Shown in pieces: positions 12,601-25,395 of a DNA stretch of 64,000 nt. The stretch lies in contig NC_080577.1 of NCBI RefSeq assembly GCF_029962835.1, positions 27,076,501 to 27,140,500 on the forward strand, written 5' to 3'. Position 1 is the first letter of the stretch, and each line of letters starts with the position of its first letter. Made by a program: the position numbers and the translations under genes. The notes beneath the pieces were generated by a model. The model saw only the letters and a list, made by a program, of their open reading frames with translations. It had not been told where the DNA came from and ran no database searches. Origin of the DNA: Magnolia sinica (taxonomy: Eukaryota > Streptophyta > Magnoliopsida > Magnoliales > Magnoliaceae).

Positions 12601-15600
12601 GCCGATTCAACACAAGAGAGCATTGAAGAGACATCTCAATAATGCGCTACGCATGGGACTTAATCTGACAAGTTGTCAATCGTAAAGTTCATTCACATTC
12701 TTTCCTTGTATAGGATTGAGTGTAGAGTTTGTGACCCAAACTCGAATAGGCTCTTGTGTAGGACCTACGCTCTTGTGTAGGGCCAAATTCATCGGACACG
12801 GGTGTGTACCCGTTAGTCTCCTTGGGGAGCCTCCAACAAGTGTGTATGTAAGGCCTTGGATTAGGACCGCTAGTGGTTGTTGGTTAGCCGATAGAAAACC
12901 AACTTAAGTCTCTTGCGGGAGCCACTGACATGGGTGGAAACGTGTTCCTCCAACACAGGAATGTACGTGCGTTAGGTCCTTGTGTAGGGTTGTAAAGGTT
13001 AGGAGTGAACCTAATGAAAACTATATATTTAATACCAATACACTGGAGGAAAGTGCATCCACGGGAAATGGAATAAGAAAATTGAACCACTATGCATGCT
13101 TGTGTTTATGATTATCAATTGAGCACAATTCTATTTATATTTATGTGATTGTTTAGTTATACTATATGAATGTTTGAATTGAATTGTATGCTAGACACTT
13201 AACTTGCAAAGCACACACAAGCTCATTATCTCTTATAGACTAGTTACTTAATTGTTATATCCGTTGTAGTCTATGTGATTGGACCCACTTTGGCTTGTAA
13301 GCCTTAGTGTTAATTTGACTTATTAGTCTTAATTGCTAGATTGTATTAATTAGGCAAAGAATTTTAAAGTGATCATATTCACCTCCCCTCTAGGCCTTTA
13401 GTCATAATTCTAAGCTCCGCCAAGCTTCCACACACACCATGGTAAACAATCCACGCAATTTCCAACACTACTAATTTGCATGAAATGAATAACAAGAAAA
13501 TGACCAATTGATTTATTGCAGTGAAAAGTAGTGCCACCCAAGAAGAAATAAAAACTCCACTGAAAGTGTCTTGTTTGGGGGAGACAATAGCCATCTTTTT
13601 TTTTTCCTATTGGTATAATAGCCATCATTTCAGTGCCCTGAAACGCTAAAATTCCATGAGCTAGATCTCCAATGAAAATGTCTCATATAGCCCGGGATAG
13701 CAATACCATGTGCACTTCAGCAGCGGTGTGTATTTACCATTTGCCTCACCACCAATAGATGTCAAGTAATAGTTGGGGAAAAAGCAAATGAAGAGATATT
13801 TACTTGCACTTGATCAAGAACTTAAAAAGCATGCAGTACCTGCGATTAATAATAAATAGATCATTTCCCTCTGATTTCATCAAATGCCAAGGAAAAGCAA
13901 CCGAGTCCCCGTCAAATTCCATTGGCAATGGATCAGCTTCTCTTCCCATTCCCAGCTTATCTAGGATCCAAGTCCATAAACTACCAACTCTTTTATCTGA
14001 ACTACGTAATGGGTACACTGTTTCCAGCACTCTTGTTTCCATATTAGCTCTCTTGATTGCATGATTCTTCCGAAAAAGGAACCAAAAAGAACAACAAACT
14101 GATTAGATTCAACAAATGAACCATTAAGATGAAATAACAATTAATTCTATATATGAAAACAAGGTTTCTAAAAGAGGTCACTGAAGAGTGCCAAGATTGG
14201 TCATGAAATTTTAGATTCGATTGAGTCACATGGTCCATGGGTGCCTAAAACAGATGAAAATCTAAAGAAAGTCACATTACGGCCATTCTTTTTCAACTGT
14301 GCATTGTGCAGTCCACAATTTGAATGGTACAGTGAATTGGGACCATCAAACCTTGCTGTTCATTATATAAGAGCACTTTGGTTCTTTTAGGCACTAAACA
14401 CTTGCAAATTTTTTCACACTTCTATAAAGTGACTATTGAGTTCAAACTTGCAAATGGCATTTATTGGAAACTACTAAAGACTGATCTATATGTTGAGCAT
14501 AAAAAATAAATAATTGATGGCAATTAGGAATTGGGTCAAAGATAAAGAAACTTTGAATTAAACAGAATGCCCCTTCAATTTAGCTTTCAATGAAGCTTGG
14601 GAACAATCATTGGCATGATATGAATTCTGAATCATCATCTTGTCATCATCATAGCTTTGTCCCCACTATTTGGGGTTTGCTTTGCCAATCATTTTGCTTG
14701 GCAAACGTTAGATGACTGGGTGCTCACCAAACATCAATCCTCCTCCTTTACCCAGGTTAGGAACCAAGTGGCATGTACCAGGCAAAGCTGTGAAACCAAT
14801 TTTGAATACGTAGACATCGTGCCATAAATGCTTTCACTTATGGTCACTTTCACTTTTCATTTTAATACCCTTTCAGCCAATTGCTTTCACATTTCTCATT
14901 CTTTATAAAACTTTTGCAACAATTCCCTTTTCACGAGAGCTTTTGTACTACTTTCTGTGCGTTGCCCTCTGCCCTCTTGTCACTCTTTGGGAGGCCAACT
15001 CCATTTCCCAATATTAAACAATGGTTTTATAAGGGTTTTTACACTTTTCAATGCTAGTGCACTACATTCTCTTGTTTAAAAATGAAGAGCACAACAAATA
15101 TATTCTTGAGTGATCAAGTTCTACATGCAGTGCAGGAGTTAGTAGGGCAAAACGGTATGCAACTCATACACCTATGTATCAACAACTGGAAGCGATTGAT
15201 AGATTACCTACCTCTGAGTCCACAAAATATAAGCAATCCTCATCAGCATGATAAAAAGAAGCTGCAGGCCGCAATAATTTGGCAGACTCAAATTCCCCAT
15301 CCTCAGAACCTGGGGAGGAACCAATCTAATAAATGGAATCAATCAGTTCCAACCGAGTAATCTCAATGCAAGAATGCATGCCTTGGTCAACAAAGTCAGA
15401 ACTGAGAGGGGAAAGGGAAGATAGGGAGGAAGAGAATGAGCCATGAACAAGCATGTAAAGCTATAAGTGCCACAAGGATACAGCAAATGTAATCAGCATT
15501 TGGTTATCATTTTTATTATCAGCTAAAATGCAGGACTACAGCAAAAATAATTCATGCAAATGCTTGGATCCTTACTCTTGCACGGGTGGTAGACTCTCAG

Positions 15601-18600
15601 GAGTTTTAACACCCGGTCAAGGGTTCGAGTATCCATAGGTACTGAAATACCATAATGGCGTGAGTGTGTGAGGGTGTGTGTGCGTGTGTTTAAAAAATAA
15701 ATAAATAAATAAAATTTTAAAAAAAATAAAAATAAAAAAAATTCATGCAAATGCTTGATCAACATCCAGTACTGTTTTGATTAATGGGGTTAACCAGGGA
15801 TCAACCTTCTACCATTACTATCACAGTGATCGTCAACTGAAAATGGTCGAAGACTCAAAATACACTGCAATGTTTGTAGCTGTGCCTTCTCTGAAAACTA
15901 ACAAGGTCTCATCATCATTTAAACAGAGATCTTGATATGATTAAACACAGTTTCCATGACGATCTCAACGCCATTTTCTGAAAGATGGTCAACGGTCATT
16001 CCAGAAGCAATAGGCAGTACATTCATTGAAATGAAGAAGTTGCCCAGCACTATCTCTATGAACCACGGTTCTGATTATCGGTATTTGGGGGGGTGGGGTT
16101 AATCGGCCTGGCCGAAAAAAGAAACGAAACAGGTGCCGCATATCAATATCGGTACGTATTAGACAATATCAGCCTGTATTGGTCAATTTTTATTTAAGCC
16201 AAAGATTCATATATATCAGGAGAAAGAGAGAATAATAAGATATTCAAGAATCTCTTCTTTTTTTTTCTTTTTTTTTTTGTAATTTAGACATGCATATAAT
16301 GGTGTATCAGACCATTCTTTGATGAGAATGTTGTATGTAGGTTTGACTTGCTGAAGGTCAACTAAATAAGCCCTAATTGAACACAAATCAAGGATGATTT
16401 GGTGAACTAGAGCCTGTTACATTGAAATACAACAAAAGGAAGATGAAAATATAAAAAAGAAAGTGAAGGTTTACCGTTCTTTTCAATATTTCCTATAATG
16501 GTCCACTTCGCTTCAATTTGTCGAATCTCATTCAATCATTTGTTTTGATCCCAAAATAGGTTTAGATCTAGCTTAAAATGAGTTTTTGAGCTTTTTCCAT
16601 TGTTTAAATGAAAAAAAAAAAAAATGAGACGAGTGAAATTTTGAAAAAAGAATCAAAATTGGCCTTTTATGAGCGTATCGGTCATTTCCGCCCCGTATCA
16701 GTGCCAATACGGGCTGATACAAGTCAATTTTTTTGTTTCGGGCCAATACAACCCCATATTGCACATCGTCTCATGCCGATATGGATACGATATGGCCATA
16801 TCATCCGAGATAATACCGATGTTCATATATATGCTATGAACGAAAATATCCTCAAATCTATAACTCTATTTCAGGCTTGTCAAAAATCAGAAATTGACAG
16901 ATTAAAAAAGAACTTGCATACATACACAGTCTAACATTTTCCCCTTGCAATCGGTTATGATGATCCGGTGATGATTGGTGTCAGAAAGGAATAAGCGACC
17001 TCCATCTTCATCAGCAGAAATGCAACCTGAAATCAGGAGAAAATGTATCTTTAAATTTTAATTGATTTATCCAAACAGACAGGTTTACTAGTAATAGTTC
17101 ACAATGCACAGGCCTATGTTCCAACAGATATTGCAACTTCAGAATGTCATCGGATGGACTTTACACAATAGTACACAAAATACTATTAGGTAAACGGTAA
17201 AAAATCATGCCAGTTCCAAAAAAAGACAATAAGGTAAAACTTGTGGTTTGGAGCTGTAATTTAGAGACTTGAGGTTATGGAACAAACAGCAGCTGAAAGA
17301 TTCCAGTTTCTCAAGAACTGAAAGGAGATAGTGCATGTTATCATGCTTGAAAATCATAAACAATAGGTGAACTTCAGTGAGACAATGACAAGGCTGCCGA
17401 CATTTATCAGAGCAGAGCATATGCTCAAGACACTTATCAGACCACACACACAAGAAGATGCTTGTTGTCATGCTTGAAAACCATAAACAACAGGTATATT
17501 TGAGTGACATGGCCACCAGCATTTATCAGAATGCACAGGAGCCTGGTCGCACGCATGCACAGAAATTTATCAAAGCATATACTCGATACATTTATCAAAG
17601 CACGTCTATGCGCGCACACATTCAGAGCATATACTAGACAAATATGCCATTCCAATGTCAGTTAGGCATGTTGAATGTAGACCGTTGACTTTTGTCCCTC
17701 TAAATGTCTATTTCTTTGTGCATGTGCAGCCCACTTGATCAAGGAATAGATTAGGAACATTCAAGTGGGGAATTTTATCAATTTTCAGGCCTGGTAAAAG
17801 GGCCCAGCCATTTTTTTGGGCTTGAGCTTGGGCAGTTGGGCCTATTGTGCTAGGGCTGCTAGGCCCATGACAGGCTTGGGCTAGGCTCGGGCGTTGGGCA
17901 GTAAGTGCTGGACCAGGTTGGGCTTTAGCAGGGCCATGTCCCAAACTGGGAATATTACCTCTAATAGTTGGGGAAGACACAATAGAAGAAAAAGAACACC
18001 TACCCACATAGACATTCACATGGCTTCATCAATTGGACCATTTCATTTAAGAATCAAATCCTCATATGAATTAGTTAACTAGTAATGGCAGTCATCTACA
18101 CCGAAGCTGCCACAACCACATGTTACCTTGATCTAATTCTATTTGAGAATATTGCTAATTCAAACCAACTGACAAGAAACCAATCATACCAAAATACTTG
18201 AAAGATGCATAGAAACAGAAAATTTGCTGCTAATGGCTATCATCTACACCAAAGCTGTCACAAAGACATGTTACTTTTGATAGAATTCAATTTGAGAACA
18301 TTCCCAATTCAAACCAGCTAAGCAGAAACATGTTAACATGTTACTTTTGATCTAATTCAATCATACCACAGTATTTCGACAGAAAGGTACTTAAGAGGCA
18401 GAAAATTGCTTTAGAGATAGATGACAACAACTGTAATACACCTCTCAAAGTTAAAAAAGAAAAAGAAAAAGAAAAGGAAAGAAAAAAAGCATAATGAAGG
18501 AAAATTACCAAATGCAAGGTTTTAATAAAAAGAAGATGGGAAAACAATACCAGGAAAATATAGAAGTAAATTTCTGAAAGAGTACATATGCAGAAAACAA

Positions 18601-21600
18601 TACCAGGAAAATATAGAAGTAAATTTCTGAAAGAGTAAATATGCAGATCTTTAATGACATCTGGCTCCACTCCAGTGCTTTTCCCCACTCCAGTGCTTTT
18701 CAAGTTGTGTACCATAACAACATTTGCATTCTGTAACACATTGAATTCTTCTATCACTGCATATTTTTTGAAGACGAGTTAATGAATCAATAGATAAGAA
18801 AGAATGATAAGTAAACATATCTCTCTTAGAAACAGATCACATGGAGCAGATCAAAGCAATAATTGGCCAATTAATTGCACAGTATAAATCTGCTATAAGA
18901 GAAGTGGTATTCCACATGGAGACAACAGAGGGTGGGAGGGAGAGAGAGAGAGAGAGAGAGCAAAGCAATAATTTGGCAATTAATTGCACAGTATAAATCT
19001 GCTATAAGTGAAGTTGTAATCCACATGGAGACAATATAGATCAGCAGTAATAAGTACCCTAAGATTTGGCGATCCCACTGATGATGTCATGTGACAGAAG
19101 GATGGCTTGGAATCAAGAATTTGCTCAATTCGTTCGTATGTAAACCACATGATATTGAGTCTACAAAGGAAATCTAAGAGACAGCCAAGTTGACCTCTTG
19201 GGATGGTGGAGGCATTGGAAAAGAGTGTGAGGAGGTTTGGCATTTGGCAGCCATGGCGACATTGTGGGTTATTTGGGGGGAGAGAAACAGAAGGTGCTTC
19301 GAGAACTAATTGGATATGGCAGATCGATCCTTAAAGCTTTGATTTGGGTTAAGGATTGGGCTTCAGTTTGAAGGACTTGGATCCTTTTGTCATTGTTGCC
19401 CTTTTGGGTCTTTAATTTCTTCCTTTTTGTTGTTTTTGTAGTATTCTTTTCTGCTTCCTTGGCAGTTTCTAATAAAGTTTTCATTACCTTTCAAAAAAAA
19501 GAAAAGAGTGACTTGGTCCAAGTCACTTGCTTAGGATAACTGTTTCTTCAATGAAAAGTTAAAAGGAGGACCGTGAGATGTGAACTCACGGCGACTGTTA
19601 GGAATCTAAAGGTCTTTAAACAGTGAATCAACTCACTTACTGATGTGCAGTTTAGCCATTTTATACTATTTATACTTTAATCAACGATTTTAATTATTAT
19701 TATTAAGTAAATAATTAAATTTCATTATTAAATATCAAGTCGAATCAAGTAAAGACCCAGTAGAGTCTTCGAGTTGACTGACCCTGCTGGACATCGAGTC
19801 AAGTCGAGTTTTCAGGTTTTTGAACTATCTCCTAGTTGCCTTTAGCCTCCTGAGCTAACTTAAATGGTTAAGTCTTAAAATTAAGAATAAAAGTACCCAA
19901 CAAAAAATTTACGAACATAAGATTAATTACCAAGCACTTTTGGGGTTAAACATTATATATAATGCCTTTGCTTACTATAATGAAACTCTGCCACTACAAG
20001 AGAGCTTAACGAGCTCATAAAGAAAAAATAAAAATAAAAATCAACATGTATCACTTTAACCAGGGAAAAAGCATACCTTTGATAATCATTCCAAGGTCCA
20101 AATCCTTTTTGTGATAAAGCAAAGGACTCCTAAAACCTTTAAATAACAAGCAGCATGCCCCATTTTTCATCTGAATAATCCAAGCCCCATGAATGAACAA
20201 GATAAGTAAGCAAATGGCCATAAAGAACGGCTTCGACAATAAGCAACTGCAAACATTAAAGTGAGTTGTAAATGACAAGAAGAATATTCAGAAGAAAGCA
20301 CAAAGATGTCATGCAATTGTGATCAAGTTAAGTTTACTACTCATGTAATAACTTTAATATGATAGATACCGTTTGCCCCCTTCTGGTCTAGCACACAGTA
20401 GTTAGGCTAAAATGCAGAGTTAGACATAATCGTGTTGCAATGTGTGCAGTCTTCAGTAAACATGTATTTACTGGGCCTCTGCTATTCTTTGCAGCCGACT
20501 ACTTGAGCATGATCTTTCAACCCTTCATCTGATGGTGGTGCATGTGCATGTATAGGTGCGAACTTGAGCGCCCATGTTTATTACCTAATACAAGGTAACT
20601 GCATGTGTATGTGTGCCTTGTGCTCTCAGTATGTGTGGTAACTGCCCTCCCATGACCCTCCCTTGCCAGCTTGCCCTTTAGGGTATGCATGTATCAGTTG
20701 GGTCGGGGGTTAGCACTAGTTGGGACTAGTGTTCGAAATATCGGTATCACGCTATGTATCGCACCCTTGAGATACAAATACGTATCAGTTATCGCGCGAG
20801 ATATATCATCTGTATCGCATAATTTATCGTACTTCTTGGGAAACATGGGGAAACATTGGGGAGATGGTTGAATTTTTCAATGAAACTTCAGGGATTGTTA
20901 AAAAAAGACCTTAATACACACTTTTAAATCATAACATCTTTTTAAAAAAAGCGCACATAATAAATTTCCTTTGTATAGGGTCCTAAGGTATGCGATGTTT
21001 AACTGAACTAATGCAACTATATTTAAATTGAATTCATGACATTTATAAATGTATCAAAGACGTATGAAAACACAACAATTCATTGAAAATCAAAAGAAGA
21101 AGTAAAAATTGAAAAATATACATATTAATGATGGGGACTGGTTGTGGCCTAGACCCACATAGAGTTGCGCGGTGGCTCGTAATCATCGTCTACATCCCGA
21201 CGGGACTGGGAATAGTACTGTTGCTCCACAAATCGACAATATTGTGCTGATATTTGTGTTTTCTCTTCATTCAAGTGTGTGTGACGTAATCAACAGGTTG
21301 TATGCCAAATAAACATTACAGTAAGCCATACAGAGTTTTTAATGGTGGGCATTCAATGACCATTGTTTTCTTGTGGTGTGGTCCACTCGATATTTGCATC
21401 TCCCTTATTTTTAGGCTCATCCTCTATAATGATCTGGAAAAATAGGTGGACAGCTAGGATAAAACACACACATGGTGCAGGGCCCACAGAGTAGTGTTAA
21501 TAGTCACCTCGCTGCTGACATTGTTAGTATGCAATCCTTGTTGAATCATTCCACCGAGGTGGGTGAGACCCCTGATTGTGAGGGCCACTGTGATGTATGT

Positions 21601-24600
21601 GGCTACATCCACACCATCCAAACCTATTGGAAGCTCATTTTAGGCAATTATTCAAAATATGATGCAGATCCAAATCCTAGGTGGACCATAATACATGAAA
21701 CAGTAGTAATCGACCATTAAAAACTTCACGTGGGCCACAAAAGTGTTAGATCGATCTTGTATTTTTCCGGTCTCTTCATCCAGATATTTGTGATATTATC
21801 AACATGTTAGATGACAAATAAACATTCCGATGGCCCCCATTAACTTTTTAATGGTAGGGATTCAATCACTAATGTTTCCTGTAGTATGGCCCACATAAGA
21901 TTTGGATTTGCTTCATTTTTTGGGTCATAGCTTCTTCTTTTTTTTCCTACACACGCACACATACCCCCACACACTCACGCCATGGTGGGATTTCACCACC
22001 CATGGATACTCGAACCCTTGACCGGGTGTTGAAACTCCTGAGAGTCTACCACTGGAGCAAGAGTAAAGATCCTAAGATTTTTGGGTCATATAGCTTAAAA
22101 TGATCTTTCAAAAGTATTGGATGGTGTAGATTTAAGACACATATATCACTGTGAGCCCCCACAATCAAAGTCCCATCCACCTCTGTGGATCCACGCCCAC
22201 GGCCATAATTGCGCATTTGCTACCAAAGCCTTTTGCATGAAGTTCCTCCTTGGGAACCTAGGTGGGGCCCACTGTGATGTTTGTGAGAAATCCACTCTTT
22301 CCATCCATTTTGTTAGTTCATTTTAGGACATGATACCAAAAAAGAGCCGAATCCAATACTCAAGTGGGCCGAAAACGTTAGGATTGGCCATCCACAGTTG
22401 AAATATTCATGGGGCCACAGAAGTTTTGAAAATGCTAATATTTGTGTTTTCAGTTCATCCCAATAGGAATGACATTATGAACGGTATGGATGGCGTGTAA
22501 ACATCAGTGTCGTCCCCAGGGAGGTTTCAACAGTAGGAATTTCCCTAACCACATTTTCCTTTAGTATGGACCACTTGAGTCTTGGATCCTACTCACTTTT
22601 GGTCTAATACAGTAAAATGATCTCATAAAACGGATGGATGGTATGGATTTCTCATGAACAACAAGTTGGGCCCCATGTACGTTTCCAACGTGGAAATTCC
22701 TACGAAAGGCTTCGCATCAGCACCGCATCAAATCCGCTTCCTGTAAAACTCGTGTACTAAGTAAACTCTATGGGGTCCACCGTGATTTATATATTTTATC
22801 CACTCCTTCCATCCATTTTACAATATAATTTTAGCGGTTAAGACCAAAAATAAAGCATATCCAAAGCTCAAATGGACCACACCACAGAGAACAGAGTGAA
22901 TTGAATGTCCACCGTTGAAAAATTCCCGACCACAGAAGTTTTGGATCAAGCTTATATTTGTGTTTTCCCTTCATCAATGTTATTTTGTTCTTGTGAACAG
23001 TCGGATGACAAATAAACATCATTGTGGGCCCCTACAAAGGTTTCAATGGTGGAAATCATTATTCCCACTGTTTCCTATGATATGGTCCATTTAAGGTTTT
23101 GATATGCTTCAGTTTTGGGCTCAACCCTTTAAACGAACTGAAAAAACGGATGAACGGCATGGATAAACTAGATGCATTCACGATGGGCCCAAAAGCCCTA
23201 TTAAAGAGTATCGAATCTACCGTTTAAAAATACCAGACAGAACTCCCTATTAAAGAAGGATCGGATTTCTCTCTCACAAAGAATGGCCTAAGCCATTTTT
23301 GAAGAAAGAGGGTTTCGCTACTTCTGGAACCCAAAATCCCTAAAATTTCGCCATTTTCGATGGCATTTTCGAAGAAACGAGGTTCCAGTCCTTCCGAAAC
23401 CCCAAATCTCGTGGATTTCTTGAAGAAAAAGGGCTCCGATTACGCAATCTTCTCTACAAGTACTGAAACCCATCTCCGGCATTTTTATCATCGAAATGTC
23501 TGTCATACAATATGTAAATAATGCATGATATCCAAATCGTGACAATATCGACAAAAATTGTGCGATATCTTGCGATATATCGCACGATACAAACAATCCT
23601 TTTTTTAAATTTCTGAGTGCTTTTTGGGGGTTTCGTATCACTTGCATGCGATAACAATATTATCGGCCGGATATATTGGTCGATAGTATCGATATTACGA
23701 ACACTAGCAATGTTCGAAATATTGGTATCACGTTACGTATCGCGTCCTTAAGATACGGATATGTATCGGTTATCGCACGAGATATATCATTTGTATCGGG
23801 TAATTTATCACAATTTTTGCGAAACATGGGCAAACAGTGGGGAAATGATTGAATTTTTCAATGAAACTTTAGGGATTGTTAAAAAAAAAAAAAGACCTTA
23901 ACACACTTTAAATCATAACGTCTCAAAAAAGAAGTGCACGTAATAGGTTTCATTTGTATAGGGTCCTAAGCTATGCGTTGTCTGACTAAACTAATGCAAC
24001 TATATTCAAATTGAATGCATAACATTTAAGAGTGTATGTGATGATCATTTCATCAAACACTCTAAATACTTCGAACTTAGTCTCAATTGAAAGCTGGTTG
24101 AAGGGAAATTTCGAAAAAAAAAAATATTTTTTTTTTCTGAAAATTGACAAGGGCTTAACAAATCAGTAGATCAGCCCCTCATGCTTGATTTCATGTTTGG
24201 AGTGCAACAAGGCAAGCAATTTGGGAGGAATTAGGGAAATTTCGAATTTTCCCCAAATCAGACCACCTACACAAATTTTGAAATTAGAGTGTATGTGATG
24301 ATCATTTCATCAAATACTCCTAAATACTTCAAAATTAGTCTCAATTGACAGCTGGTTGAATGAAAATTTTGGAAAAAAAAAAACATAGAGAACATGAAGA
24401 ACCAACGGATATCGAAGTCAAAGCTCTAATTTCATGATTTTTCAAGCAAAACATGAAAAACCAATGGATTTGTAATCATTTGACACTGATTTAACATAAT
24501 TTCAACAAAAAAAAGGGGGGATTGGAAATTGAAAATGCTCATCGGATCGAACATGTGTGATATATCGGCACTACCCAAGTGTTTCGTATCGCACAAGTGG

Positions 24601-25323
24601 GATACAAGATATATCAGCCGACATCGGCGATATTTAAAACATTGCTCTCAAGCATTTGATCTCTTATTGGGGCTAGTCCTAGGCTACTTCCGATAATCTC
24701 ATTCTTGATTCAATCCTTCCCTGCTTTTATAGAATCAACGATAATTCTATCATTCCTAGCCTTTCCACATCCATCTCCAAATCCTCATCTCTGCAACACT
24801 CGTTCTCTGCTCATGTTGTTGCCCAAGTGCACAACGCTACCCTTGTAGCATAGCAGTCTTACAGATTTTTCCCTTGAGTTCCATTGGCATGGATATAGGT
24901 ACAACTAATAATCCCTAAAAGTCAATCAAAAGAAGCAAAGGGCTGCTTGACTCTCACAGAGTGAATCAAAAGGAGTCCATAAGCCCCTTCATCATGAGAG
25001 TTTGGTGAATAATTTTGTGAACATGCAGGGTGGGTGGGATCAGTCCCCTTTATACCGGCTATGTTGATCATGTCTCCACATCAGGTTTTCAAGAATTCTC
25101 CACATCTACGCCTCATTTTGTGCTTAACATCGATGCACATCCCAAGGCTTTAATAACTGTTGACATAATTGGGCCATATCCCTCTGTGCCATAGGCCATT
25201 CCCTTCACTTGGGCTTCACTTGGGCCATGGGCCTCATATTTCCCTTTTATTAGTTCTCTTTTATTTTTGTTCTTTTTTACCCTATTCTCTAAGGGTGGTT
25301 TATGTAATTTAGCCATTCACTTA

Positions 25324-25395
<72 letters not shown>

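Larger units (their letters stand above)
20726..23707. mobile_element. CGATA-type TIR element, interrupted by MITEs
   Basis: The ends are inverted: left CTAGTGTTCGAAATATCGGT, right (reverse complement) CTAGTGTTCGTAATATCGAT. The left 330 bp match the element at 23706-24646 closely. The middle (about 21255-23230) is filled by four GGGCCCACC MITE copies and a SINE, so the element predates them. Confidence 0.7.

Noticed and set aside
19560..19640. Possible tRNA-like fold (GTGAGATGTGAACTCACGG)
   Set aside because: A short hairpin only; no B box or cloverleaf could be built.
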